From Verrucomicrobiaceae bacterium (GTDB taxonomy: Bacteria > Verrucomicrobiota > Verrucomicrobiia > Verrucomicrobiales > Verrucomicrobiaceae): a stretch of 64,000 bases of DNA. Numbering within the stretch: position 1 is the first letter of the stretch; every line of letters starts with the position of its first letter. The DNA lies in the NCBI GenBank assembly GCA_016795365.1, contig JAEUHN010000054.1:1-64000 (forward strand). The letters run 5' to 3'. The notes beneath the pieces were generated by a model. It was not told the origin of the DNA. It saw only the letters and a list, made by a program, of their open reading frames with translations, and did no database searches. A program made the translations under genes and the position numbers. Positions 51,516 to 63,400 of the stretch are shown here, in pieces.

Positions 51516-52328
51516 TCATGGCACGCGAGGGAACTTCTTGAAGTCGGGCTTCCGTTTCTCGACGAAGGCGTTCTTCCCTTCCTTGGCCTCCTCGCTCATG
51601 TAGTAGAGCAGGGTGGCATTGCCAGCGAGGTCGAGCAGACCCATCTGGCCATCGCAGTCGGCGTTGAGCGCGGCCTTGAGGCAGCGAAGCGCGAGGGGCG
51701 AATGGGCGAGGATCTCGCGGCACCATTTGAGGGTCTCGGTTTCCAGCTCGGCGAGGGGCACCACCGTATTGACCAGACCCATGTCGAGGGCCTGCTGGGC
51801 GTCGTATTGACGGCAGAGATACCAGATTTCGCGGGCTTTCTTCTGGCCCACGATGCGGGCGAGGTAGCTGCTGCCCAGGCCGCCATCGAAGCTGCCCACT
51901 TTCGGACCCGTCTGGCCGAAGCGGGCGTTGTCGGCGGCAATACTCAAGTCACAGACCACATGCAAGACGTGACCGCCGCCGATCGCGTAGCCAGCGATCA
52001 TGGCAATGACGGGCTTGGGCAGGCTGCGGATCTTCTTTTGCAGGTCGAGCACGTTGAGGCGGGGCACGCCGTCATTGCCCACGTAGCCAGCGTGACCGCG
52101 CACCTTCTGATCGCCGCCGGAGCAGAAGGCCTTGTCGCCTTCGCCGGTGAGGATGATCACGCCCACATCGGGGTCTTCGTGCGCGATGTCGAAAGCTTCG
52201 AGCAATTCCTTCACCGTGAGGGGACGAAAGGCATTGCGCACCTCGGGGCGGTTGATGGTGATCTTGGCGATGCCGTCACTGGTCTTCTCGAGCTTGATGT
52301 CCGTGAAAGTCTTGATGGGGGTCCACAT
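51516..52328 (-). CDS. menB: 1,4-dihydroxy-2-naphthoyl-CoA synthase
   Basis: This 270-residue crotonase-fold enzyme should close the second ring of menaquinone from o-succinylbenzoyl-CoA. MenB-specific stretches include [78 protein letters not shown] and [16 protein letters not shown]. Its presence implies menaquinone-based respiration. The start at 52328 ([15 protein letters not shown]) was chosen by family length; an upstream Met at 52412 adds 28 unlikely residues. No other men genes are in the window. Confidence 0.95.
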   Translation of the reverse strand: MWTPIKTFTDIKLEKTSDGIAKITINRPEVRNAFRPLTVKELLEAFDIAHEDPDVGVIILTGEGDKAFCSGGDQKVRGHAGYVGNDGVPRLNVLDLQKKIRSLPKPVIAMIAGYAIGGGHVLHVVCDLSIAADNARFGQTGPKVGSFDGGLGSSYLARIVGQKKAREIWYLCRQYDAQQALDMGLVNTVVPLAELETETLKWCREILAHSPLALRCLKAALNADCDGQMGLLDLAGNATLLYYMSEEAKEGKNAFVEKRKPDFKKFPRVP

Positions 52329-52466
52329 GGTGGCGGAGCTTGAACGCAGGTTGGTTGGTTCGGCAACCGGGAAGTCGTCTCCGTGAGGAAGGAGGCGAAA
52401 AGTCTGGATCAAACTTGTGCGGGTTGGTATGCTTTCGCCCCGGTCTGATTTCCCTCGTCGTCAACC

Positions 52467-55400
52467 ATGCGGTCCTCCTTAGCTCGAATCTTTGCACTGC
52501 TTTGCCTGCACACGGGCATTGCCTGCAGCATCGTTTCGACGGTCTGGGGACAGGCGGAGGCGGGGGCCTTCCGACCTCCGACGAACGAGGAAGTCGATGC
52601 CGGGTATCGCTTTGACCGCGTGATCGCGAAGCCCAAGGGAGCCGTCGCAAGGCAGGCTGGTTTCGCGGCTCAGGCTGCCACGGTGCATCGGAATCTGGGC
52701 GTGAAAGTGGTGAAGGAACACGCGGCCCTGGGGCGAATGCAGACCCTCTCGGTGCCAGCGGGCACGCTGGGGGCGAAGATCGCAGCGCTGAAGGCGAGCG
52801 GACTTTATGAGTATGTGGAGCCGGACTGGATCGTGCGCACGAGTGTGGCACCGAACGATCCGAGGCTGAGCAGCGGCGAGTTGTGGGGCTTGAACAACAC
52901 CGGGCAAAGCGGTGGCACCAATGATGCGGATATCGATGCGCCGGAGGGCTGGGACACCCGGCACGATGCGCCTGCGGTGATTGTGGCGGTGATCGACACC
53001 GGGGTGCGCTACACGCATGAAGACATCGCAGCCAACATGTGGCACAACCCTGGCGAGAGCGGCGGCGGGAAGGAAACCAACGGCATTGACGACGATGGCA
53101 ATGGCCTGATCGACGATGTCTATGGCATCGACGCCGCCAACAACGACGGCAATCCGATGGACGACAACGGCCACGGCACGCACTGCGCGGGCACCATTGC
53201 GGGCGTGGGCAACAACGGCAAAGGCGTGGTCGGCGTGGCCTGGCAGGCGCAGATCATGGCGTGCAAGTTCCTCGCGGCCTCGGGCTCGGGCGCAACCTCG
53301 GATGCCATCAGTTGTATCGACTACGCGCGGAACAAGGGTGCTCACATTATGAGCAACAGCTGGGGCGGGGGAGGCTACTCGCAGGCGCTGCGGGACTCGA
53401 TCGCAGCAGCGCGTGCGGCGGGCATCGTCTTCGTCGCAGCAGCAGGCAATGACAGTGCAAACAATGATGCGGTGGAGAACTTCCCCTCCAACTACGAGGA
53501 GGACAACGTCATTGCCGTGGCCTCGACGACGCGCACGGACGGGCTCTCTTCGTTCTCGAACTATGGCGTCGGCTTGGTAGAGATCGGGGCACCGGGTTCA
53601 GAGATTCTCTCGCTCGGCATTTCGAGTGACTCCGACTACACCGTCAAGAGCGGCACCTCGATGGCCACTCCGCATGTCGCGGGAGCGATGGCTTTGATGA
53701 AAGCGCAGTTTCCCTCGGACACGTATCGGCAGCTGATCAATCGAGTGATCCGCACGGCCAGTCCGATCAGCGCCCTCCAGAATCGAACTGTCAATGCGGG
53801 CCGTCTGAACATCCAGGCGGCGCTCACCAGCACGGTGGCCACGCCTTTCAATGACGACTGGTCGGGGGCTCCGATCCTCACGCAGAATGTGCTCAACTTG
53901 CGTGGCTCGACTTCTTCAGCGGCGACCGAAGCTGGCGAACCTGTGCACGCAGGCGAGGGGTCGGCCTCCGCGAGCATTTGGTGGCGATGGACGGCACCGG
54001 GCTCTGGCAATGTCACCGTGGACACCTCCGGCTCCGCCTTCGATACGGTGCTCGCCATTTACACGGGAAATGGGGTCACGGGTCTCACACCCGTGGCGAG
54101 CAATGACAATGCGAGTGGCGTGATGAGCACGAGCGAGCTGTCCTTCACGGCGACGAGCGGCGTGACGTATTCGATTGCCGTGGCGGGCAAGTCAGGAGCC
54201 TCGGGGCTGGCGATGCTGCACCTGGTGACTCCGCCCGCGAATGATGCCTTCCTTGCGGCGACCACGCTGACGGGTTCACCCGTGACGACCACGGGATCGA
54301 ATCGTGGCGGTAGCAAGGAGCCGGGCGAGCCGAACCACGCGGGCAATGTGGGCGGGCACTCGGCCTGGTGGAGCTGGACCGCACCCGATGCGCGAACGTA
54401 TTCCGTCAGCACCACGGGCAGCAGCATTGACACCTTGCTCGCGGTTTACACCGGCAGTGCGGTGAATGCGCTCACGGTGATCGCGCAGAATGACGATGTG
54501 GTGTCCGGTGTGGTCACGAGCCGGGTGAACTTCACCAGCGTCGCGGGTGTGACCTACCTCATCGCGGTTGATGGTAAGGCAGGGGCCTCCGGGAACCTGG
54601 CGCTGGAGATCGCAGCTCCGCCTGCCAACGATGACTTCGCAGGTCGATTGACGGTGACGGCTTCGGCAACGGGGACCAACATGGGAGCGAGCAAGGAGAC
54701 GGGTGAACCCAACCACGCGGGCAATGGTGGTGGCGCGTCGGTGTGGTGGACGTGGACGGCCCCCTCAACAGGTGCGTGGGAGATCAACACCCAGGGCAGC
54801 AGCTTTGATACCCTCCTGGGCGTTTACACCGGGTCGGCGGTGAATGGATTGACCACGGTGGCGGGGAATGATGATGGTGGTGCGGGCCTGACGAGCAAGG
54901 TGTCCATCGTGGCCATTGCGGGCACCGTGTTCCAGATCGCGGTCGATGGCTATGCGGGCGATTCGGGCACGGTAATGCTCAATGTGCTGAACAACGTCAC
55001 GCCACCCGCGAACGATGCCTTTGCCGCCAGCACAGCGCTGAACTCAGGTGCGGCTTCGGTGGTGGCGAACAACACGAATGCGACCAAGGAGGCAGGCGAA
55101 CCAAATCATGCAGGCAACAGTGGCGGTGCATCGGTGTGGTGGAACTGGACGGCTCCGACTTCGGGCTCCTGGCAGGTGTCCACGACGGGCAGCAGTTTTG
55201 ACACGCTTCTTGGCATTTACACAGGATCAAGTGTGACGGGTCTTGCCGAAGTCGCGAGTGATGACAACTCAGGGGGCTCGGGCACGAGTCGGGCGGTGTT
55301 CGCGGCGGTGGAAGGAACGACTTACCATTTCGCAGTCGATGGTTACCTGGGAAACATCGGGTCCATCCATCTCGATGTGAGCACGCCGCTACCACCTCCT

Positions 55401-57305
55401 GACAATGACTTGTTTGCCAACGCATCAGCGCTCGCGAGCGGCGCGGCCTCCTCCACCGGGAGCAATGCGGGCGCTCTCAAGGAAAGTGGAGAACCCAATC
55501 ATGCGGGCAATTCAGGGGGAGCTTCCGTGTGGTGGACGTGGACTGCGCCCTCGACGGGCTCCTGGCGTGTGAGCACGGTGGGCAGCAACTTTGACACCAC
55601 CCTGGCCATCTACACCGGCATAGCGGTGAACGGTCTGACCGTCGTAGCGAGCGATGACAACAGCGGCGGCGCTGGGGCGAGCCGGACGGACATCGCCGCC
55701 GTGGCGGGAACGACTTACCGCATCGCTGTGGACGGTTACAATGGAGTGACTGGCAGCATCGCGCTCACTGTGGCAGTGGCAGTTTCAGCGCCAGCCAACA
55801 ATGACTTTGCCGACGGCATCGTCCTCACGGGAGGTTCGACATCCACCACGGGCACCAATGTGGGTGCGGATCGCGAGAGTGGTGAGCCGAGTCATCATGG
55901 CAATGCTGGTGGTGCCTCCGTGTGGTGGCGATGGACTGCTCCTTCGACAGGTTCGTGGTCGATCAATACCACAGGCAGCGCGATCGACACGGTGATGGGT
56001 GTTTACACCGGTGGCAGCGTCGATGCCCTGACTGAGGTGGCCAGCGATGATGATTCGGGTGGGAATGCGACCAGCCGTGTGACTTTCACCGCCACCGCTG
56101 GCACTCTCTATCACATCGCGGTCGATGGTTACAACGGGGAGGAAGGCAGCCTCGCTCTGGCCGTGACCGTGCCCCCAGGGCCGCCCACTAACGACAACTT
56201 CGCCAATCGAATCGTGCTGGTGGGATCGAATGCCACGTCCACCGTGGATTCCTCGCTTGCAACTAAGGAGCCTGGCGAACCTGATCATCATGGGCGTGCG
56301 GGAGGTCGTTCGGCTTGGTGGAGCTGGACGGCCACGGCAAGCGCACCTGTGGTGTTCAATACCGATGGATCGGGCTTTGATACCGTCATGGCCGTTTACA
56401 CCGGCAGCAGTGTCGGAGCGCTGACGTTGGTTGGCAGCGATGATGATTCTGGAGCTGGCAATGCCAGTGCGGTGGGCTTCACGACGGTCACGGGCACCAC
56501 CTATCAGATCGCGGTCGATGGCTACGATCCGAACAACGGAGGTGTGCTTACCCTGAACGTGCTTTTCGCGGCCCCGAATCAGCCGCCGGTGGCTGCCAAT
56601 GATTCCTTCATCGGCGTGGCTGTGGGAGTCACCACCACGCTTTCCGTGCTCGCGAATGATTCCGATCCTGAGAGCCAGACGCTGTCGATCACCGCCGTTA
56701 GCAACGCGCCTGGCGATGCCACCATCTCCCACAACGGCACCACGATCAGCTTCACTGGAGGCGCGAGTTTTGCCACCACTGGCATCAACACCTTCACCTA
56801 CACCATCAGCGATGGTCACGGCGGACAGGCTAGTGCGGACGTCGTGGTGTATCGCAATGCGAATGCTTCCTGGCGGGCATCGCAGTTCGGCGTGAACGCG
56901 ACGAATCCAGCCGTGGCAGGGGACGATGCTGATCCGAATCACAACGGCATTCCCAACATCATCGAATACGCCCTCGGCGGTGATCCGAGCGGTGGTAGCA
57001 CCGGCACTAGCATCAGCCCTCAAGGTAGCCGGAATGCTACCAGCAACTGCCTGCAGCTCAGCTTCACGAGACTGCTGGACCGCAATGATGTGACCCTCAC
57101 CGTCCAGGCCAGCGAGTCCCTCACCGGCACCTGGGAGAATCTGGCGCAAAGCGTGAACGGAGCTGCCTTCACCAGCCTGCTGAGCGGCGTGGAGATTTCC
57201 GAGACCGGCACCGGCAATGCTCGTGCGGTGATCGTGTGCGACCGCTTCCAGATGACTGACAGCGCCCATCCCCGGCGCTTCCTGCGCCTGGAAGTGACGC
57301 AGTGA
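52467..57305 (+). CDS. Large secreted subtilisin-like serine protease with seven repeated modules
   Basis: This 1612-residue protein has a signal peptide (residues 1-29), an I9-like propeptide (about 45-130, ending YEYVEPDWIV), and an S8 catalytic domain (about 140-450) with D177 (VIDTGVRY), H239 (NGHGTHCAG) and S398 (SGTSMATPH). Seven modules of roughly 115-130 residues follow (about 465-1370), then a cadherin/Ig-like domain (NQPPVAANDSFIG, about 1371-1470) and a C-terminal module ending PRRFLRLEVTQ. It probably acts as an extracellular or surface protease, the repeats serving as spacer or ligand-binding arms. The first ATG gives a convincing signal peptide. It is followed after 103 bp by another large secreted protease gene. 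Confidence 0.93.
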   Translation: MRSSLARIFALLCLHTGIACSIVSTVWGQAEAGAFRPPTNEEVDAGYRFDRVIAKPKGAVARQAGFAAQAATVHRNLGVKVVKEHAALGRMQTLSVPAGTLGAKIAALKASGLYEYVEPDWIVRTSVAPNDPRLSSGELWGLNNTGQSGGTNDADIDAPEGWDTRHDAPAVIVAVIDTGVRYTHEDIAANMWHNPGESGGGKETNGIDDDGNGLIDDVYGIDAANNDGNPMDDNGHGTHCAGTIAGVGNNGKGVVGVAWQAQIMACKFLAASGSGATSDAISCIDYARNKGAHIMSNSWGGGGYSQALRDSIAAARAAGIVFVAAAGNDSANNDAVENFPSNYEEDNVIAVASTTRTDGLSSFSNYGVGLVEIGAPGSEILSLGISSDSDYTVKSGTSMATPHVAGAMALMKAQFPSDTYRQLINRVIRTASPISALQNRTVNAGRLNIQAALTSTVATPFNDDWSGAPILTQNVLNLRGSTSSAATEAGEPVHAGEGSASASIWWRWTAPGSGNVTVDTSGSAFDTVLAIYTGNGVTGLTPVASNDNASGVMSTSELSFTATSGVTYSIAVAGKSGASGLAMLHLVTPPANDAFLAATTLTGSPVTTTGSNRGGSKEPGEPNHAGNVGGHSAWWSWTAPDARTYSVSTTGSSIDTLLAVYTGSAVNALTVIAQNDDVVSGVVTSRVNFTSVAGVTYLIAVDGKAGASGNLALEIAAPPANDDFAGRLTVTASATGTNMGASKETGEPNHAGNGGGASVWWTWTAPSTGAWEINTQGSSFDTLLGVYTGSAVNGLTTVAGNDDGGAGLTSKVSIVAIAGTVFQIAVDGYAGDSGTVMLNVLNNVTPPANDAFAASTALNSGAASVVANNTNATKEAGEPNHAGNSGGASVWWNWTAPTSGSWQVSTTGSSFDTLLGIYTGSSVTGLAEVASDDNSGGSGTSRAVFAAVEGTTYHFAVDGYLGNIGSIHLDVSTPLPPPDNDLFANASALASGAASSTGSNAGALKESGEPNHAGNSGGASVWWTWTAPSTGSWRVSTVGSNFDTTLAIYTGIAVNGLTVVASDDNSGGAGASRTDIAAVAGTTYRIAVDGYNGVTGSIALTVAVAVSAPANNDFADGIVLTGGSTSTTGTNVGADRESGEPSHHGNAGGASVWWRWTAPSTGSWSINTTGSAIDTVMGVYTGGSVDALTEVASDDDSGGNATSRVTFTATAGTLYHIAVDGYNGEEGSLALAVTVPPGPPTNDNFANRIVLVGSNATSTVDSSLATKEPGEPDHHGRAGGRSAWWSWTATASAPVVFNTDGSGFDTVMAVYTGSSVGALTLVGSDDDSGAGNASAVGFTTVTGTTYQIAVDGYDPNNGGVLTLNVLFAAPNQPPVAANDSFIGVAVGVTTTLSVLANDSDPESQTLSITAVSNAPGDATISHNGTTISFTGGASFATTGINTFTYTISDGHGGQASADVVVYRNANASWRASQFGVNATNPAVAGDDADPNHNGIPNIIEYALGGDPSGGSTGTSISPQGSRNATSNCLQLSFTRLLDRNDVTLTVQASESLTGTWENLAQSVNGAAFTSLLSGVEISETGTGNARAVIVCDRFQMTDSAHPRRFLRLEVTQ
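53850..56575 (+). repeat. Seven tandem coding modules in the subtilisin-like protease
   Basis: Each module contains KE.GEPNHAGN.GG.SVWW.WTAP, then GS.FDT.L.VYTGS.V..LT.VA.DD, and ends A.AGTTY.IAVDGY. Seven copies can be counted by their GEP(N/D/S/V)H signatures. Modules 3-5 are closest to each other and the outer ones more diverged, as expected for expansion from the middle. Confidence 0.9.
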
Positions 57306-57408
57306 CCTGATTCGAGAAGGAGTCCGTCCTGACATTACAAAGATGTCATTCATTCGGGTTGACTCAGGGAAAGTCCTCGTTTCCGATTGGAGTGTTCAAA
57401 CTATCACT

Positions 57409-60400
57409 ATGAAGACTTCACCTCGTTTAGTTGGTTTGCTAGTCGCCATATGTTTTGGCGCGGGTTGGTATTTAGCCGGTCCTCAGAGGCAGGTGTCATC
57501 ACCAAAGTATACTGAGATGGTCGGAACAAATGTGCCCAATAGGAACTCGCCTCGACCCACGCCTCCCACCAGCGGTGGTCCCAGCCTTCAAAGCCCGTTG
57601 CATGCAGATGAATCCGGCACCAGCAGTCGTTCGCGGCAGCTCGTGACGATGGGAACTCCGCCAGTAGCCGATGATGTCAGCGAAGAAATCAATCCTCTCT
57701 GGACGGCAGTTTTGGACAAAGCCTCCAAGGGCCGGATCCCACGCAATCCGCAGGTGATGCAGGACATGCCTGATCTGGGAAGAGTTCAGGTAGGTCAGAC
57801 GATTGAGTTTCCATTGCCAGGCGGACGCCGACTCCAGGGAACAGTCAACCTGGCAGGCATGGATGATCGTGTGCGTCGAGTAGGTGGTGTGATCAAAGGT
57901 AAGCGGGGTAGCTTCAGCTTTGCGGTGATACCAACTGGCAAAGTCGATGGACAAGTCTTGATAGATGACGAAGGCTCGGCGGTGCTCTACAGCCAGAGCA
58001 ATGGCACCACACAGGCAATTGAGACTGAGATCGGCAATGTGTTGTGCGACCCCAAGCCCATGGCCGCTGCTCTGCCGACCGCTTTGCTGGGAACAGCTCC
58101 TGCCGCGACAACGGCTGCCATCATGCCTGTGTTAAGCAGCCGGCCAGGTGCCTCCAATGTGTTGTTTCTAGACTTCGATGGTGCGTCAGTGACCGACAGT
58201 GTTTGGAACAGCGGTCGTAATATTGCAGCTGGCAACGCAGGGATGACGGACGCCCAGATTACTGAGGTTTGGAATCGAGTGAAGGAGGACTTTGCGCCCT
58301 TCAATATCGACGTCACCACGTCCCCGTCCCGTTACGACGGAGCGGCCGCCGGCCGACGAATGAGGTGCATCGTCACGGCGACTGATGCTTGGTATAACAC
58401 GCCCGGGAAGAATGCCGCAGGCGGTGTGGCTTACTTGTGGAGCTATGACCGCTCGGGCTCGTCCTTCTCCTCCACTGTGCCTTGTTGGGTGTTCTCCAAT
58501 AAGCTGGGCTACTCGGCCAAGAATGTTGCAGAGGCGGTGTCTCACGAACTCGGTCACACCCTGGGATTGAGCCACGACGGAACATCCACGGTCGGCTATT
58601 ACACGGGGCATGGATCGGGTGCCACGGGATGGGCCCCCATCATGGGAGTTGGCTACTACAGGGACTTGGTGCAATGGAGCAAAGGAGAATACCCAGATGC
58701 TAACAATCGTGAGGATGATCTGGCTGTGATTTCCGGTAGCACCAATGGTTTTGGCTACATTGCCGATGAAGCGGGAAACACCAGGGGCGCAGCCGCGAGC
58801 TTGGGAGTCAGTGGTAGCAGCGTCTCCAGTTCGGGGGTGGTCAACAACAGCACGGATGTGGACTACTTTGCCGTCACGGTGAATGCCGGGACCGTCAACC
58901 TATCCATCAACCCCTTCGATATCTCTCCCAATCTCGACATTATTGCGACCCTCGAAAACACCTCAGGAACTGCGGTGGCGAGTTCAAACCCGATTTCAGG
59001 TCTGTCCGCTTCACTGACAGCCACTGTGTCCTCGGGCACTTATTACGTCAAAGTGGCTGGCGTGGGCAAGGGCACATTGTCTGATGGATACAGTTCCTAC
59101 GGGAGCACTGGGGCCTACACGATCACAGGCTCACTGCCTGCTGCATCACCGGAGATTGCCGTTGAACAACCTGCGGGCAACAACCTTGTCGATAACTCCG
59201 GAACTGTCGCGTTTGGAAACGTTACCACGGGGAGTTCGAGTCAGTTGACGTTCACGATCAAGAACCTTGGGCTCTCGACCTTGTCGGGACTTGGAATTAC
59301 AAAAGCTGGATCGCATCCGGCTGACTTCACTCCGAGTTCCCTGGGTTCAACGTCCATTGCGCCAGGCTCAACAATGACGTTTACGGTTAGCTTTGCACCA
59401 GCGGCCGTCGGCGTTCGATCCGCGGTGATCCGCATTGCCAGCAATGACGCCGACGAGAACCCCTTTGATATCAACCTCACCGGCACTGGTGTAGGAGCCA
59501 CCTCGCCTGAGATTGCTGTTGAGCAGCCTGTCGGCACTAACATCTTTGACAACAGTGGCGTGGTTGGTTTTGGGCAGGTGACGGTTGGGACGCCCTCAGT
59601 CAAAGTCTTCACGGTTCGAAACTTGGGAACCGCCACACTCTCCGGGCTGGCCGTGTCGAAAACAGGCACCAATGCGGCTGAATATGTGATTGGATCTCTG
59701 GGCAGCACTTCACTGGCACCTGGTTCGAGTGCTAGCTTTTCCATTACATTTACTCCGTCTGCCGTGGGGACCCGCACTGCCGTGATCAGGGTCGCGAGCA
59801 ACGATGCGGACGAAAATCCATTCGACATCAATGTTGAGGGTTCCGGAACTATTCTGGAGCCGGCGGACATCGCGGTAAGTCTCTCTGGGACCAATATCGC
59901 AAACAATGGGAGTGCTTCGTTCGGAAGCATGATCGTTGGATCGACACCGCAGTCCCGGACCTTTGTTATTTCCAATCCTGGCAAACAGAATCTCACTGGG
60001 CTCGCTGCTTCATTCACTGGCACCAACGCTTCCGATTACAGTGTGGTTTCCCTTGGTAGCAACTCTTTGGCTCCCAATGGCACCACCAATTTGGTGGTCA
60101 ACTTCTCTGCCGGCGGCGCTGGCAACCGAACAGCCGCTCTCCGGATTGCCAGCAACGATCCAGACGAGAATCCCTTCGTGATCAACCTGTCGGGAACTGG
60201 AACTGTGTCTTCAACGCGAACGATTGGTCCTGATGCCTACGGCTACACTGCCACCAACAACACGCCTCACACTTTCACGGATATCAGTGCCACTGGCACA
60301 GCGATTCTGGATGGTGTTGACGATGGAGCCACGACTATACCTGTGGGGTTCAGCTTCCCCTTCTATGGGTCGGTTTACACCAACGTGCATGTGTCTTCGA

Positions 60401-63400
60401 ATGGATTGATCACCTTCCAGTCACAAGACACACGATTTAGTAATTTCAGCCTCGCCTCGTCCAGTCTGGGGCAGCCCGCCATCGCAGTATGGTGGGATGA
60501 TTTCGTGACCTCGAGGAATGCGACAGACAAGTTGTATTACCAAACTTCTGGCAGCAGCGGCAGCCGGGTGTTCCGGATTCAGTGGGACGTGACGGACATC
60601 GCGGGCACGGATACCACCACTCCGTATCGGTTTAACTGCGAGTTTCATGAAAGCACTGGCCAGATTCGCTGCAATTACTTGGTCGTTTCGGCCGGAACTG
60701 CTCGTGATGCCGCAGCCCAGGGCACAATTGGTATTCAGGATCTGAACGGCAACTCGAACAATCGTCATCTTCACTGGTCCACGGATTCTGCGTCTTTGCA
60801 GAGTGGCACTGCGATTCTCTACTCGCCTCCAGCGGCACCGCCGGAGATCAATCTGGCCGAGCAAGGAGGTAGCAGTCTGGTGGACAATGGCGCGGTCTTC
60901 AATTTCGGAGCGATTGCCGTCAACAACACCATCACAAAGACTTTCGTGATTTCCAATTCAGGCGGAACCAATCTCACCGGTCTGGCTCTCTCAAAGACGG
61001 GCACTGCGGCTGGTGACTACACACTTGGCAGCTTGAGCACGACATCGCTCGCCCCAGGCGCTTCAACGACTTTCACGGTATCGTTCCGGCCAAGCGCGAT
61101 TGGAGCGCGATCCGCAGTGATTCAAGTCGCCAGCAACGATGGCGACGAGAATCCATTCGATATCAATGTGTCGGGTGTCGGCGGCGACAGCAGCATTGAT
61201 CCAGGCTGGGCTCCGACTGTGACCGGTGGTGTGGTAGTGAGCATGGCTATGCAGGCTGATGGCAAAGTGATTGTCGGGGGCACATTCACCTCCATCAATG
61301 GTGTGACGAAGAACCGGATCGCCCGGTTCAATGTCGATGGGTCGCTAGACAACACCTTCAACTGTTCCGCAGATGCTGAGGTGGTTTGCATCGCCGTCCA
61401 GCCGGACGGGCGAATTGTTCTTGGAGGACTCTTTACCACCATCAACTCCACCACCCGCAACGGTCTGGCCCGCGTCAATGCCGATGGATCTCTTGACAGC
61501 AGCATCACTCACAATGCTGATAGCTTCGTTTACGCGCTGGCACTGCAGCCAGATGGAAAGATTCTGGTGGGCGGTGGATTCAACGACATCGGAGGTGTGG
61601 CCCGCAATTGCATCGCCAGGCTTAACGCTAACGGCTCGCTGGACACTGGCTTCACGGTTACCGCCAGCAACACCGTTGACACCATCGCGGTGCAACCCGA
61701 CAACCGGATTTTGATTGGCGGCATCTTTGATACCGTGGGTGGGGTGGCACGTGCCAAATGTGCGCGTCTCATGGCAGATGGATCGGTGGATACTTCGTTC
61801 ACCGCCAATGCTGATAACTGGGTGCAGGCGATCGCAGTGCGTCCTGATGGCAGTATTTTGCTTGGTGGAACCTTTTCGACCATCAATGGGGTGACCCGAA
61901 ACGCAGGTGCCAAGGTCAGCTCGACGGGAGTGCTGGACACGGCTTTCAACCCAAACTTCAGCAGCTGGGTTTACAGCATTGGGATACAGGCCAATGGCTC
62001 CTCGATTTGGGCTGGTTGGTTTGCGAATGCTCAGGGGGTGTCGCGAGGTGGACTGGCGAGGTTCGCCTCGGATGGTGTGATGGAGAGCTTCCCCAATACC
62101 TGGATGACGGGTGTGATCCGCAGTTGCGTTCTACAGGCAAATGGCAACATGATGCTTGGAGGAAGCTTCACGGATGCCGGCGGATTTCCGAGAACTGGGC
62201 TGGTTCGTGTGCTCAACAACGTGACCGGCAGTCAATCGCTTCAAATTGAAGCTCAGCGCGTGACATGGTCACGCACCGGATCAACGCCCGAAATTTCCCA
62301 GCCAGTGTTCGAACTGAGCATTAACGGAGGTGCTTCGTGGAGTGCTCTTGGGACACCTGCGCGAGTGGCATCGGGGTGGCAGTTGAACGGTCTGTCCCTC
62401 CCAGGCACGGGCACGATTCGCGCGCGAGGCCTCGCTGATGGGGGTAACTTCAATGGTTGCGAGAGTGTGATCGAGCAAAGCGCGACCTTCAGCCTTGTTC
62501 CGGACATCGCCGTGAGACAGGGGGCGTCGCCTTTGGATGCGTTACTGGTGGATGCGCAAACAACACCACTGAGCTTCGGTTCCACTCCGGCAGGCACTCC
62601 AGTGAGCAAGACCCTTCTCATCGAGAACACTGGCACCGGGAATTTGACGCTCAGCACGCCAACTCGCAGTGGCACGAACTCATCGGACTTTACTATTACG
62701 GGACCGTCGGCGGGGACTCTGGCACCAGGCGGAACAGCGACAATTACGATTACGTTCAATCCTGCGGCCGCTGGGACGAGGTCGGCAGTCATCATCTTGC
62801 CGAGCAATGATCCTGATGAGAATCCTTTCGATATCAATGTGACAGGCGTAGCCACGGCTCCAATGCAGCCAGACATTGTAATCGAACAACCTTCAGGCAC
62901 CAACTTAGTGGATGGTAGTGCGACCGTGGCTTTCGGCAATGTCGGTATCGGGAGCAATGCCACCCGAATCTTTACCGTGAGGAACACTGGCACGGCGAAT
63001 CTCACCCTAAACGGCATCAACTCGTCTTTAATCGACTACACCGCTGGGCCATTTGGCACCACGACCGTGGCTCCAGGGCAGTCAACGACCTTCACGATTA
63101 CATTTGCCCCTGGAGCAGCAGGTGCCCGGAATTCGAATCTGCAGATCACGAGCAATGATCCTGACGAGACTCCCTTCGACGTTCTTGTCACTGGCACTGG
63201 CGTGGTGAGCTCCGGGCGAGACGTGGGTCCAGATTCATACGGTTACAGGGCTTCCAGCAATGTGCCGTTTCAATTCACGGATATCTCGACGACGGGGACT
63301 GCCGTGCTCGACGGTGTGGATGACGACGCCACCGCTCTGGCGCTTCCTTTCGCTTTCCAGTTCTACGGTGTTTCCAACAGCACTGTTTACATCAACAGCA

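Noticed and set aside
53850-56575. Regularly spaced repeats as a CRISPR array
   Set aside because: The period is several hundred bases, the repeats are in frame and diverged, and they encode protein modules.
52479-57353. Minus-strand open frames opposite the subtilisin-like protease, including a 522-codon one
   Set aside because: The apparent repeats merely mirror the plus-strand modules; no coherent domain is encoded.
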